DNA from: Bog-473 sp963721585
Lineage (GTDB): Bacteria; Actinomycetota; Acidimicrobiia; Acidimicrobiales; RAAP-2
DNA length: 64,000 bases
Direction of reading: 5' to 3'
Assembly (NCBI GenBank): GCA_963721585.1
Contig: CAVRJN010000008.1
Coordinates: 1,488,001-1,552,000 of the forward strand
Shown here one piece after another: positions 49,071-61,408 of the stretch. The notes under the pieces are model-generated. The model was given only the letters and a program-made list of their open reading frames with translations, searched no databases and was not told the DNA's origin. The first letter of the stretch is position 1. Each line of letters begins with the position of its first letter. The position numbers and the translations under genes are program-made.

Positions 49071-50856
49071 GGGCTGACCTGGGCGCCGTGCCCAGCGGTC
49101 CGTCCTCGACGACGTTCACCGTATGGGCACCCAACGCGACGACGGTGGAGGTGCACGGAGGCGGCGGGCGGGCCTGCCTCGCCCGCGGCGCCGACGGATA
49201 CCACCGAGGCTCCGCCCCGTGGGGACCCGGCTCCCTGTACCAGTTCGTCCTCGACGGGGGTGCCCCATTGCCCGACCCCGTCTCCCGCGCACAACCAGAT
49301 GGTGTGCACGGTCCCTCGGAAGTGGTCGATCTGACCTACCCGTGGCGCGACGGGGATTTCCGCCCGGGGCCACTGAGGGAGTGGGTCCTCTACGAGTTGC
49401 ACATCGGGACGTTCACCCAGGAAGGCACGTTCGCGGGAGCGATCGCCGCACTCGACGGCCTGGTCGAACTCGGCGTGACGGCAGTGGAGATCATGCCGGT
49501 GGCGCAATTCCCAGGCCGGCGCAATTGGGGCTACGACGGGGTATTCCCCTTCGCCGTGCAACAGACCTACGGCGGCCCGGCGGCGCTGCAGGCCTTCGTG
49601 GCCGAATGCCACGAACGGCGTATTGCCGTCGTGCTGGACGTGGTCTTCAATCATCTGGGCCCCGAAGGCAACGTTCTCGACCAGTTCGGCCCCTACTTCA
49701 CCGATCGGTACAGCACGCCCTGGGGCTCAGCGGTCAACCTGGACGGCCCGTTCTCCGACGACGTGCGTGCCTACTTCCTGGCCAACGCACGGCAATGGTT
49801 CGAGGACTTCCACGTCGACGCGCTCCGCCTCGACGCTGTCCATGAGCTCATCGACCGCAGCGCCCGGACCTTCCTGAGCGAACTGGCCGATGCAACGAAC
49901 GAGCTCGCGGGCCGCATCGGCCGTCCCTGCATGCTGATTGCCGAGAGCGCAGACAACAATCCGCTGACGGTCATGCCGACTTCCAGCCACGGACTCGGCA
50001 TGGACGCGCAATGGAACGACGATTTTCACCACTCGGTGCACGCTTTGCTGACGGCGGAACGAGACGGCTACTACGGCGACTACGGGCGGACCGACGACGT
50101 CGCACGCGCCATGAGCCAGGGCTTCGTGTACCAGGGCCAGTACTCGCGATTCCGGCAACGCCGGCACGGCGCACCCTCGGTCGGCATCCCACCGGAACGT
50201 TTCGCCATCTTCGTGCAAAATCACGACCAGATAGGGAACCGTGTTGATGGAGCGAGGCTCTCCACCCTGGTTCCCCCGGACCGCCTGCGCCTGGCGGCGG
50301 CGCTCCTTCTCCTGTCCCCCGGGCTGCCCCTCCTCTTCATGGGCGAGGAGTACGGCGAGGTGGCCCCCTTCGCCTACTTCGTCGACCACGGCGATCCCGA
50401 CCTCCTTGATGCAGTGCGGAGGGGCAGGATGGCCGAGCACGCGCACAGCACTCTCGGACCACTCCCGGATCCGGGCGATCCGGCTACGTTTGCCGCGGCA
50501 GTATTGCGGCGCGATCGTGTCAAGGACCCCATGCACGACGAACTCTTGCACCTCTACCGCGACCTCATCACACTGCGCCGGCACGAACCCGCCCTCCATC
50601 ATTCCTCCCGTGAGCGCACGCGCGCCCACGCCGACGGAGACGTGGTGACCCTCGTGCGAACGCACGCAAAGGGCTCCGTCGCCGCCTACTTCAACCTGTC
50701 CGGAGCGCCCGGATCGGGACAGCTGCCTCCTGACAGCCACTGGGACGAACTCCTTCGAAGGGAACCGGTGGGCAGGACCAGTGAAACGATCGCCCTCGAT
50801 CCGTGGGGCTTCCGGGTGTTCCGCTCGCGCTCCGCGTTCCAGGCGACGGAGGGTCC

Positions 50857-50860
<4 letters not shown>
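49067..50860 (+). CDS. treZ: Malto-oligosyltrehalose trehalohydrolase
   Basis: 597 residues, normal for TreZ. An N-terminal CBM48-like beta domain (TFTVWAPNATTVEVHG) precedes the GH13 barrel: NWGYDGVFPFAVQQTYGG, FHVDALRLDAVHELIDRS (nucleophile), MLIAESADNNPLTV (acid/base) and FVQNHDQIGNRVDG. It cuts free trehalose off the maltooligosyl-trehalose made by TreY, encoded two genes downstream. ATGA overlaps join it to both neighbours. Confidence 0.94.
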
Positions 50861-52976
<2,116 letters not shown>

Positions 52977-52980
<4 letters not shown>

Positions 52981-55502
52981 CCTCCGAGGAGCCTCTCGGT
53001 TCCACCTACCGACTGCAGCTCAACGGTTTGGGGTTTTCCGGGGCACGTGCACTCGTGCCCTATCTCTCCCGTCTCGGGATCGAGACCCTGTACCTGTCGC
53101 CCGTCCTTGCCGCCGCTCCAGGCAGCACGCATGGGTACGACGTGATCGATCCCGGCCGGCTGGACCCCGCCCTCGGCTCGGCGGAGCAATACGAAGCTTT
53201 GCTCGATGAGCTCGCCGTTCACGACATGCGTGCCCTTCTCGACATCGTGCCGAACCATATGGCCGCAGAACCCTCCGACCGCTGGTGGTGGGACACTCTC
53301 CGGCTCGGGCAGGCGTCCACCTACGCCAATATCTTCGATGTCGATTGGAGTCAGCACGGCGGGAGGGTGTTGCTGCCGGTCCTGAACCGACCTCTCGCCG
53401 ATGCGTTCCAGGAGGCGTCGGTACGCCAGGACACCGATGAGACGCTCCTGGAGCTGGACGGCCAGCGGTTCCCTCTCGCTCCGGACAGCAAGCCCGGGGC
53501 TCCCCTCCCCGAGCTGTTGGCCGCACAGCATTTCCGGCCGGCCTTATGGCGACTGGGAGACACCGCAGGCAACTACAGACGGTTCTTCAACATCGACGGG
53601 CTGGTCGGCGTGCGGGTGGAGGATCCCGAGGTCTTCGCACGTACCCACCGGCTGATTCTCGCGCTCTGTGCGGACGAACGGGTCGCCGGGCTCCGCGTCG
53701 ACCACATCGACGGGTTGTGGGACCCGGCGGGGTACCTCGTCCGCCTTGGCGACGCGATCGCCGCCCGAGGCCGCGACCGTCGCGCTGTGCTCGTCGTCGA
53801 GAAGATCCTCAACCGCGAGGAGGTGCTCGACGAACGCTGGCCGGTCGACGGGACGACCGGCTACGAATTCGCCGACCGGGCCGACGGTCTCTTCCTCAGG
53901 GAGAAGGGCTGCCGGGAATTGTCCGCCTTCGGCGCCGGTCTCACCGGCGAACGCGCCAGCTTCGACGAACTGGGGCTGAAGGGAAAGCACGAGATGCTGG
54001 AGCGGACCTTCGTGGCCCAGCTCGACCGGGTGGTGCAGCTGGCGCTCTCGGCCCTCGACAAGGGGCACCCAGGACACGACCTGTCCGTGACCGCTGTGCG
54101 CGGAGCCGTCGCAGATCTCACGATCTTCCTCGACGTCTACCGGACATATCTCGACGGAGGCCCGCCTGCACCTGTCGACGTCGCCACCATCCGGCGCGCC
54201 GTGGCCCGGCGCGACGATCACGGTGTCGACACGGAGGTGGAGCGGGCGATCGAGTTGGTGGTGGGCGGGCTCCTGGAGAGTGGGCGCGACAGGAGCGATT
54301 GGCTCGGCATGGCCGGTCGCTGGCAGCAACTGACGGGTGCTGTGATGGCGAAGGGTGTGGAGGACACCGCGACCTACCGCTATGACGGCCTCCTCAGCCA
54401 TGCAGAGGTGGGATGCGACCCGGATCGGGCCAGCTGCGGGGTCGATGAGTTCCACCGCTTCGTTCGTCGGCGCGGACGCCGGGCCGGCGGCGGCCTCAAC
54501 GCGACGTCGACCCATGATTCGAAGCGGAACGAGGACGCCCGTTGTCGCCTGGCGGTGTTGTCGGAGGCGAGCGACGACTGGACGCGCCTGGTCGACCGGT
54601 GGCACCGCCGCTTTGGCTCCCTCTCCCCCGCACCAAGACCACACGACGAACTCGTGGTGTACCAGACGCTCGTCTCGCTGTGGCCCGCGCGCCGGACCGG
54701 TCTGGCCACGCGGGATCTCCGGCGCGTCCAGGACTACACCCTGAAGGCTGCGAGGGAGGCGAAGCGGTACACGTCATGGACGGAGCCGGACTTCCGTTAC
54801 GAACGCGACCTCAGGTCATTCATTGCTCGCGTCTGCGGCGGGGAGCGCTTCCGGACGGAGATGAGCCGGTTCGTCCGCGCCATCGCTCCGGCCGCGGCCT
54901 CGAATTCCTTGGCTCTCATAGTGCTCAAGGCGTGCACCCCGGGCGTTCCGGATTTCTTCCAGGGCACAGAGCTCTTCGAAGCCACCCTGACCGACCCCGA
55001 CAACCGGCGGCCGGTCGACTTCTCGGCCCGGGAGGCACTACTCGAATCGCTCCCTGAACTGGGAACGCCGGAGTCCGATCTGGTTCCCCGGGTCCGGCGC
55101 ATGCTGGCCGATTGGGAGACCGGCCAGATCAAGTTGCATGTCATCCGGGCGCTCCTGCACCTCCGGCGCGACCTCACCGGTGTTTTTGCCGACGGCTCCT
55201 ATACGCCACTCGAGGCGTCAGGGCCGAAGGCGGCGCACGTGGTGGCGTGGTGCCGCCGCCAGGGGCGCGACCGGGTGATCGCGGTGATTCCCCGCCTGGC
55301 ACTCGAGTGCGCTGGCCGGAGCCGCTTCCCCACCGGGACCCGGGTCTGGGGCACTACGGCCTGCCTGCTTCCCGAAAGGGCGCCGCGCTCCTACGTCGAC
55401 GTCTTGACCGGCCGGACAGTTGCCGCGACCCGGGGACGTCTCGACATTGCGAACACGCTCGGAGTACTGCCTGTCGCCGTCCTGCGAGAAACCGATACCT
55501 GA
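52977..55502 (+). CDS. treY: Malto-oligosyltrehalose synthase
   Basis: 841 residues, long as usual for TreY because of helical inserts in the barrel. STYRLQLNGLGFSGARALVP and AAPGSTHGYDVIDPGRLDP are the family's start. VAGLRVDHIDGLWDPAGYLV has the nucleophile, VLVVEKILNREEVL the acid/base, and NATSTHDSKRNEDARCRLAV the third acid. It turns the reducing end of a maltodextrin into an alpha,alpha-1,1 trehalose unit. The ATG at 52977 overlaps the glgX stop. It closes the seven-gene operon; no terminator is evident after it. Confidence 0.95.
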
Positions 55503-55627
55503 TCGGATGCTCCCGGAGTTGCCGTTGACGAAGATAAACGGCGCGCGAACCCAGACGTGTATGTTCGTCGTCGCTCCCGTGTGACCGCACGCGGGAGCCC
55601 AGATCTCCAAGGACGGGAGGATCACAG

Positions 55628-57289
55628 ATGCCCGAATCCCAACGGCTCGTTGCCGACCTGATCGTCGAATCCCTCGAGCGGGAAGGCGTGACCCACGTGT
55701 TCGGGATCCCGGGAGAAGAGAACATCCACCTCGTCGACGCGCTCTCACGATCGTCGATCCGCTTCATCCTCGTGCGCCACGAGCAGGGGGCCTCTTTCAT
55801 GGCCGAGACGTACGGGAGGTTGACCGGTCGCGCGGGAGTCTGTTTGGCCACCCTCGGTCCCGGAGCGATCAACCTGCTGCTCGGCGTCGCCGACGCCACG
55901 ACCAACTCGACGCCCCTCATTGCTCTTTCCGCGCAGGTTGGAATGAATCGGAGCTTCAAGGAGTCCCACCAGGGTGTTGACTTGGTCTCGATGTTCGCTC
56001 CCGTCACGAAATGGTCAGCCCTCATCGCCACACGCGAGGCACCACCGGAGATGATCAGGAAGGCCTTCAAGCTCGCCCAGACCGAGCGGCCCGGTGCCGC
56101 GTACCTCGCCGTGCCCGAAGACATCGAGAGCGCCGTGGCACCCGAAGACGCCGGACCCCTGGAAGTCAACGTGCCGCGGCCCGACGAGCCCGCCCCGAGC
56201 CAGGTCGCCCGTGCCGCCGGCATACTCAAGGCGGCGTCGAATCCAATCGTCCTGGCCGGTCACGGCGCAGCCCGCGCCGGGGCGGGACCTGCCCTGATCC
56301 GCTTCGCCGAGTCGCTCGGGGTCTCGGTGGCGACGACGTTCCATGGCAAGGGCGTCTTCCCCGACGACCACCCTCAAGCCTTGGGTGCGATCGGGTTCAT
56401 GCGCCACGACTACGTGAACTTCGGTTTCGACCAGGCCGACGCCATCGTCACGGTCGGCTACGAGCTCCAGGAGTTCGACCCGGTCCGGATCAATCCTCGA
56501 GGTGACAAGGAGATCATCCACATCCACCGGTTTCCGGCCGAAGTCGACCGCCACTACAACGTCGCCGTCGGGCTGCAGGCCGACATCGGTCACAGTCTCG
56601 ACGCCCTGGCCGCCGCCCTGGACTGCCACTTCGAAAATCAGACCACGAAACTGCAGATCCGGGGCCTGCTGGCGAAAGAGCCGGCCCAAGGGACCAGCGA
56701 TGATCGCTTCCCGATGGCCCCGGCCCGCGTGGTGGCCGACACCAGGGCCGCGCTGCGGCGCGACGACATCGTGCTCGTGGACACGGGAGCCCTCAAAATG
56801 TGGATGGCCCGGCTGTACCGCACGTACGCGCCGAACACCTGCCTCATTTCGAACGGCCTGTCGACGATGGCCTGGACCCTGCCGGGCGCCATCGGCGCCA
56901 AGATCGCCCGGCCGGACGCCCGGGTGCTGGTAGCGACGGGTGACGGGGGCTTCCTGATGAACTCGCAGGAGATAGAGACAGCGCTTCGGGAACGAATTCC
57001 CATGGTCATCCTGATCTGGGTCGACGATGCCTACGGCCTCATCAGCTGGAAGATGGATCTCGAACTGGGGCACCACGTGGACACCACTTTCGGTAATCCG
57101 GATTTCGTCGCGTACGCCGAGAGCTTCGGGGCGACGGGCTATCAGATCACGTCCCCCGACCAGCTCCTGCCGATACTGGAGACGGCCCTCGCCGACGACA
57201 CCGTCTCGGTCATCGCCTGCCCGGTCGACTACTCCGCGAACCTCGAGTTGATTCGATCCCTCGGGGAGCTGGACGAATCCTTCTCGTAG
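55628..57289 (+). CDS. Thiamine-diphosphate enzyme, acetolactate synthase-like
   Basis: 553 residues with the three-domain layout of the ALS/AlsS family. VRHEQGASFMAETYGRLTG holds the Glu that activates thiamine, and TLGPGAINLLLGVADA and ISNGLSTMAWTLPGAIGAKI are typical. VATGDGGFLMNSQEIETALR begins the ThDP-binding motif, but its end reads WVDDAYGL without the usual Asn. The sequence is closest in feel to the single-subunit catabolic acetolactate synthases, although another pyruvate- or acyl-transferring reaction cannot be excluded. No acetolactate decarboxylase is nearby. The GACGGGAGGATCACAG site before the ATG is strong. Confidence 0.8.
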   Translation: MPESQRLVADLIVESLEREGVTHVFGIPGEENIHLVDALSRSSIRFILVRHEQGASFMAETYGRLTGRAGVCLATLGPGAINLLLGVADATTNSTPLIALSAQVGMNRSFKESHQGVDLVSMFAPVTKWSALIATREAPPEMIRKAFKLAQTERPGAAYLAVPEDIESAVAPEDAGPLEVNVPRPDEPAPSQVARAAGILKAASNPIVLAGHGAARAGAGPALIRFAESLGVSVATTFHGKGVFPDDHPQALGAIGFMRHDYVNFGFDQADAIVTVGYELQEFDPVRINPRGDKEIIHIHRFPAEVDRHYNVAVGLQADIGHSLDALAAALDCHFENQTTKLQIRGLLAKEPAQGTSDDRFPMAPARVVADTRAALRRDDIVLVDTGALKMWMARLYRTYAPNTCLISNGLSTMAWTLPGAIGAKIARPDARVLVATGDGGFLMNSQEIETALRERIPMVILIWVDDAYGLISWKMDLELGHHVDTTFGNPDFVAYAESFGATGYQITSPDQLLPILETALADDTVSVIACPVDYSANLELIRSLGELDESFS

Positions 57290-57456
57290 GGACTTTCCGC
57301 GAAACCTGCCTCATGGCTCGTACTATGGCCTTGTTCCCGCCTTGGCGACACCGAAACCCACGAGTAACCTGAGGCCGCCGACTCGGACCACGACCGTCCA
57401 AATCGTGGGGATCCGAACTGAGTACGTCAGCATTGAGGAAAGGCAACGAGCGATTG

Positions 57457-58143
57457 GTGTCCGAGTCTTCAGACGTCTTGCTTGAAGAGGCCGAATCGAT
57501 CGCGATCATTCGGATCGATGACGGAAAGGTCAATGCATTCACCCAGGAGCTTCTCGGATCATTGTCGGAAGCGCTCGACGCTGCCTTTGCACACGACAAG
57601 GCAGCGTTGATCCTCGGCAGTGATCGGTGCCTTTCTGCGGGCTTTGACCTGTCGGCCATGCGCTCGGACGCCGACACCCGGAGGAGTCTCGTTCTCACCG
57701 GGCTGGAGCTCGCCCTCAAGATCTTCGAGTCACCGAGACCAGTTGTGATTGGCTGCACGGGTCATGCCATCGCCGCCGGCACCCTTCTTCTCCTGGGGGC
57801 GGATCACGTCGTCGTCGGCGACGGGCCAGTGAAGATCGGGCTGAACGAGACAACCATCGGCATTGAGCTTTCACCGTTTGTCCTCGAACTCGCCCGGTAC
57901 AGACTCCTCCCCTCCGCCTACAACCAGATACTGCGCGGACACCTCTACGGAGCGGAAGCCGCACACCTCGCTGGATATGTCGACGAGATTGTCGCGTCAG
58001 ACGACCTGCTCCCTCGCTCAATCGAAGCGGCGAGCCATTTGGCTGAGCTCGATCCAGTGAGCTATCGGCGGACGAAGGAGGCGATGAGGTCGACTGCGAC
58101 CTCGGCGTTGCGCTCCGCACTCGAGCGTAAGCGTGCAGAATGA
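57457..58143 (+). CDS. Enoyl-CoA hydratase/isomerase family protein
   Basis: 228 residues from GTG 57457, which follows AGGAAAGG; a TTG at 57433 would add eight. SIAIIRIDDGKVNAFTQELL is the crotonase opening, GSDRCLSAGFDLSAM the first oxyanion-hole strand, and IGCTGHAIAAGTLLLLGADH the second. IGLNETTIGIELSPFVLELA follows. The usual catalytic Glu sites are partly kept (LNETTIG). It is likely to act on short acyl-CoA. It is transcribed alone or with the downstream unknown gene 171 bp later. Confidence 0.82.
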   Translation: MSESSDVLLEEAESIAIIRIDDGKVNAFTQELLGSLSEALDAAFAHDKAALILGSDRCLSAGFDLSAMRSDADTRRSLVLTGLELALKIFESPRPVVIGCTGHAIAAGTLLLLGADHVVVGDGPVKIGLNETTIGIELSPFVLELARYRLLPSAYNQILRGHLYGAEAAHLAGYVDEIVASDDLLPRSIEAASHLAELDPVSYRRTKEAMRSTATSALRSALERKRAE

Positions 58144-58314
58144 ACCGATATCCGGGCTGACTCGCACGCGCTGCCCGGCCGCCGATCCGCTTCACCCCTC
58201 GAACGATTTCGCCACTTGGGTAACTCAAGGGTGGGGGACTTTCCAGCTGCTCAACCTCTGGACCGGTCCGAGGGTCCAGTTGACCAGCGGCAGCCGTGAC
58301 GATCAGAGGGCACG

Positions 58315-59475
58315 TTGACCAAACCTGGACCGCTCCTCGAGGCAGACGAGGGTCTCAACCACCAGATCGCGGACACGTTCGCCCGAGTCGGCCAGTCCGA
58401 CCGGTCCTGGACCGAGAAGATCTGGGCCATGGCGGCGTCCAGGGACGGATCGCTGAGCGTGGCGTTCGGTCTGGGTAAGTACGTCAACCGGAATGTGATG
58501 GATGGGTTTGCCGGAGTCTCTCGGGGGACCGAGCAGTGGACCGTGCGCTCCAGTCGTCGCCTGTCACCGGAATTTGAGAGCAGCGGCGTCGGACCGATCG
58601 CCTACGACGTTGTCGAGCCGCTGCGACGGACCCGGTACCAGCTGGCAGCGACCGACATCGTCCCGATCAGCTTCGACATCGAGATCGAGGGTGTGGCGCC
58701 GCCGGCAATGGAGGAACGCGAAACCCACATCAGCCGAAGCCGAGCACGGATCGACGCCGACATCATGCGCTTCCATCAGAGCGGGGTGGCACGGGGATGG
58801 GTCGAGGTGGACGGAACGCGCACCGAGATAGACGACCATCGCTGGGTTGGCGCCCGCGACCGGTCGTGGGGCGTTCGCTACGGCGTCGGAGTTCCTCCAG
58901 AGGACATGGAACAACAAGTACTGCCGACCGACGCGTCGGGAATGTTCGTCTGGATGCCGGTGACGATGACCCGGTCCGACGGCCGCCCGTTCACGCTCTT
59001 TGTCTACTATCAGCGGTTCAGCGGACCAGGCTGGTCTACCGGCAGCGCTCGTGGCGGTATTGAGCTCCCCGACGGGAGGACGAAGACGTTTCAGGATGTC
59101 GTCCCCGACCTGCAATTCCGAAACGACAATCGTCGCCTGCTCGGTGGAACGATACGCACAGTGCTCTCGGACGGCACCGAATCCTCGTACCGGATCGATC
59201 CAGTGTCCGCAACGGGCTTTCATCTGGGCACCGGACTCTACGGCGGATTCGAAGGGCATTATCAAGGTGAGTGGCGCGGCGAGCTCCACACCGACGGAGA
59301 GCACATCACCGAGTGCGACACCGTCCCGGTGGCGCACCGCATCCATCAACATCGCGACTGCATCGTGCGGGTGGAGGGCCTTCAAGACGGGTCAACGGGA
59401 GTCGGCACCTTGCAGTCCAACGCTGTCGGGCCGAATGCAGACATGGGCCTCACCGCCGCCGCTTCGTTTCTCTAG
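58315..59475 (+). CDS. Unrecognised 386-residue protein, possibly lipocalin-like
   Basis: I cannot assign a family with certainty. The protein is rich in beta-strands and aromatic residues, has no signal peptide and no membrane segment. The two halves (to about residue 170, then 170-386) both contain Trp-Gly and HxxG-type turns, such as DDHRWVGARDRSWGVRYGVG and GTGLYGGFEGHYQGEWRGEL. That is reminiscent of the two-lipocalin AttH/CrtC-type domains that bind hydrophobic molecules, but this is a guess. TTG start with AGAGGG before it. The crotonase upstream hints at lipid or terpenoid metabolism. Confidence 0.65.
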   Translation: MTKPGPLLEADEGLNHQIADTFARVGQSDRSWTEKIWAMAASRDGSLSVAFGLGKYVNRNVMDGFAGVSRGTEQWTVRSSRRLSPEFESSGVGPIAYDVVEPLRRTRYQLAATDIVPISFDIEIEGVAPPAMEERETHISRSRARIDADIMRFHQSGVARGWVEVDGTRTEIDDHRWVGARDRSWGVRYGVGVPPEDMEQQVLPTDASGMFVWMPVTMTRSDGRPFTLFVYYQRFSGPGWSTGSARGGIELPDGRTKTFQDVVPDLQFRNDNRRLLGGTIRTVLSDGTESSYRIDPVSATGFHLGTGLYGGFEGHYQGEWRGELHTDGEHITECDTVPVAHRIHQHRDCIVRVEGLQDGSTGVGTLQSNAVGPNADMGLTAAASFL

Positions 59476-59730
59476 AGGTCATCGGACCTCATCGGCCCAC
59501 GGCGCCCGCCGGTCGGCCCCGAGATCCGCGAGCATCCTCCCCTCAAGCCCGCCCCGCAGCGCCGCTGTGCAATCGTCACAGTCCGCAGGAATCACAATGC
59601 CCGGTCTCAGACTGACAGAGGCTTCTCCTGCGGTGATGGAGCCCGGCTTGGGTGACAACAGACTGCAACCATGGCGGTGCACGCTGGCATCGCCACCACG
59701 GAACCGCCCCGCGCACCGAGGCCGATCACC

Positions 59731-59919
59731 TCAGCCTGCCAGTCCCCGATCCGCGCTAATCCGGGCCACCAGACGAGCCAGCTCCGGCGGAAGGTCTTCG
59801 GGGACGTGCTGCATGGCCAACCCATCGTCGCCGACAGCGTCGATGGCTTTGACCAGCTTGCTCATGGCGTGGGTCAAATCCGCGGCTGCTGTTGCGACGG
59901 CATCGGTCTCAGTAGTCAT
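59731..59919 (-). CDS. Small acidic helical protein, 62 residues
   Basis: ATG with AAAGGG at a proper distance. The sequence (THAMSKLVKAIDAVGDDGLA, then PPELARLVARISADRGLAG) is mostly amphipathic helix with no cysteines. No family is recognised. Support comes from the ribosome site and the protein-like composition. It may form coiled coils. Confidence 0.45.
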   Translation of the reverse strand: MTTETDAVATAAADLTHAMSKLVKAIDAVGDDGLAMQHVPEDLPPELARLVARISADRGLAG

Positions 59920-60321
59920 GTCAAAGCCCTTTCTGAATTCGAAATCACGCTAGCGGGCCGGGATCGCCGAATGCGACCGGAGCCTCCGTCACTTCGCGGT
60001 GAGGTGCCGATGGTGAACAGCTTCATCGCCCGTCACGCCAGTGTCGGCTTCGTCTCGAGCTGCGCATCCGGTGCGTCGCACGGTGCCCTTGTGGCCCGAG
60101 CCGATGCCGGCTCGTAAGAGTCGAAGCTGACCGATGCGGATTCCGCTGTGCTCACATCGCGTGACGGGGTCATCTGATGCAGACGCCCGCGGGTCCGGCA
60201 GTAGCCCGCGGACCGGCGGCGTGAGGCCGCGCGTGCGACATCGACGAGCGTTTCCTCGGACCCCGTTGCGTTTGGCCTGAGATCCGCGCCTGGAACCGCC
60301 GTTGGCCCGGAACCACCAACG
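59920..60321. other. Intergenic stretch without a supported gene
   Basis: About 400 bp between the small helical gene and the ArsR operator. It holds only short frames with poor starts. I see no RNA gene and no repeat. The first 60 bp must contain the promoter of the minus-strand gene. Confidence 0.4.
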
Positions 60322-60347
60322 GATAGTCAAGAGTTTTCTTGACTATC
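60322..60347. promoter_or_regulatory. 26-bp inverted repeat, probable ArsR operator
   Basis: GATAGTCAAGA (60322-60332) and TCTTGACTATC (60337-60347) are perfect 11-bp arms around GTTT. The right arm contains the TTGACT used as the -35 element of the gene behind it, so a bound dimer would block RNA polymerase. Confidence 0.75.
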
Positions 60348-60368
60348 ACGACTGCCGACCCGTATACT
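60339..60368 (+). promoter_or_regulatory. Promoter of the ArsR-SRPBCC operon, leaderless
   Basis: TTGACT (60339-60344), 18 bp, TATACT (60363-60368). The start of transcription would fall on or next to the GTG at 60376, so the message should have no leader, which is common in actinobacteria. No ribosome site precedes the GTG, in agreement. A TACTTAAGTA palindrome covers the -10. Confidence 0.65.
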
Positions 60369-60375
60369 TAAGTAA

Positions 60376-60723
60376 GTGCTTGACCAAACGATCGACCTCG
60401 ATAGGACCTTCCAGGCTCTGGCTGATCGCAGCCGGCGTTCCATGGTGGAACGCCTCACCATGGGTCCCGCCTCGGTCAGCGAGTTGGCGCGTCCGCTGTC
60501 CATGTCTCTGGCGGCGGTGGTCCAGCACGTTCATGTGCTCGAGGCGTGCGGAGTCGTGAGGACCGAGAAGGTGGGGAGGACGCGCGTCTGCCGCATCGAA
60601 CCTGCAGCGATGACCGCCGCTGAGCAATGGATCACCGACCGCCGTCGAGGCTGGGAATCCCGACTTGATCGGCTGGGCGACGTCCTGAGCGAAGAAGCCG
60701 CTACGACCAAGGAGCATCCATGA
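60376..60723 (+). CDS. ArsR-family transcriptional regulator
   Basis: 115 residues. FQALADRSRRSMVERLTMGP and SVSELARPLSMSLAAVVQHV form the winged HTH, with HVLEACGVVRTEKVGRTRVC as the wing. There is no CxC metal site, so it belongs to the non-metal ArsR regulators typically joined to an SRPBCC gene. The GTG start is at the presumed first transcribed base. Its stop overlaps the next ATG (ATGA). Autorepression through the inverted repeat upstream is expected. Confidence 0.9.
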   Translation: MLDQTIDLDRTFQALADRSRRSMVERLTMGPASVSELARPLSMSLAAVVQHVHVLEACGVVRTEKVGRTRVCRIEPAAMTAAEQWITDRRRGWESRLDRLGDVLSEEAATTKEHP

Positions 60724-61187
60724 CTTCGTCCACGGTTACCCATGACACCTTCGTCATCGCGCGAACCTACGACTCGCCCGTCGCAACCGTGTTTCGAGCC
60801 TGGGCAGATCCCAATCGCAAAGCTCGTTGGTTCGCCGGCTCAGCCGACGCACTCGGGAACGGCTACGAGCTCGATTTCCAAGTGGGAGGGCGAGAGGTCA
60901 ACCGTGGCGGACCCCCGGGTGGGCCGATGTACACGTACTCCGCTCAGTTCCGGGACATCGTCATCGACCGGCGGATTGTTTCAACCTCCGAGATGTTCGC
61001 CGACAAGTCCCTCATCTCGGTCACCGTGGCCACCGTGGAGTTTCGCGGGTCGGGCGATACGACCGAGCTCGTCCTCACGGAGCAAGGGGTGTTCCTCGAC
61101 GGCCAGGAGACAGCGGCTCAGCGCGAGGAAGGGACCCGCTCCCTCCTCGACTCCCTTGCTGCTTGGCTCGCCGAAGGCGGGTCGTGA
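60720..61187 (+). CDS. SRPBCC (AHSA1/START-like) domain protein
   Basis: 155 residues of the AHSA1 branch. IARTYDSPVATVFRAWADPN and KARWFAGSADALGNGYELDF are the N-terminal signature, TVEFRGSGDTTELVLTEQGV the central strands, and EGTRSLLDSLAAWL the long C-terminal helix that closes the hydrophobic cavity. Binding of a small hydrophobic ligand is the common theme; activity is unknown. It is coupled to the ArsR gene by a 4-bp overlap, a widespread two-gene unit. Confidence 0.88.
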   Translation: MTSSTVTHDTFVIARTYDSPVATVFRAWADPNRKARWFAGSADALGNGYELDFQVGGREVNRGGPPGGPMYTYSAQFRDIVIDRRIVSTSEMFADKSLISVTVATVEFRGSGDTTELVLTEQGVFLDGQETAAQREEGTRSLLDSLAAWLAEGGS

Positions 61188-61408
61188 GAATGCAGACCGT
61201 GCGATGTTGCGTCCCTGTGCGAATGAAGACAGGCAGTTTGACCAGGGCGTACGGCGAGCAGGAGACTGCAGAGGACCCTGTTGGACACGTTGCCATCGGT
61301 CGGTACCATGCCGTCTGTTCACACCGGTCTGAGAAGTTCTAGGGGTGTCTCTCGACGAACTCTTGCAGCTCCGATCTCAGAGGCCAGCGAGATTCGCCGA
61401 ACGACACG

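Noticed and set aside
59479..59682. 67-codon minus-strand frame after the 386-residue gene
   Set aside because: It has a CDDC pair but no ribosome site and unconvincing composition; not enough to call a gene.
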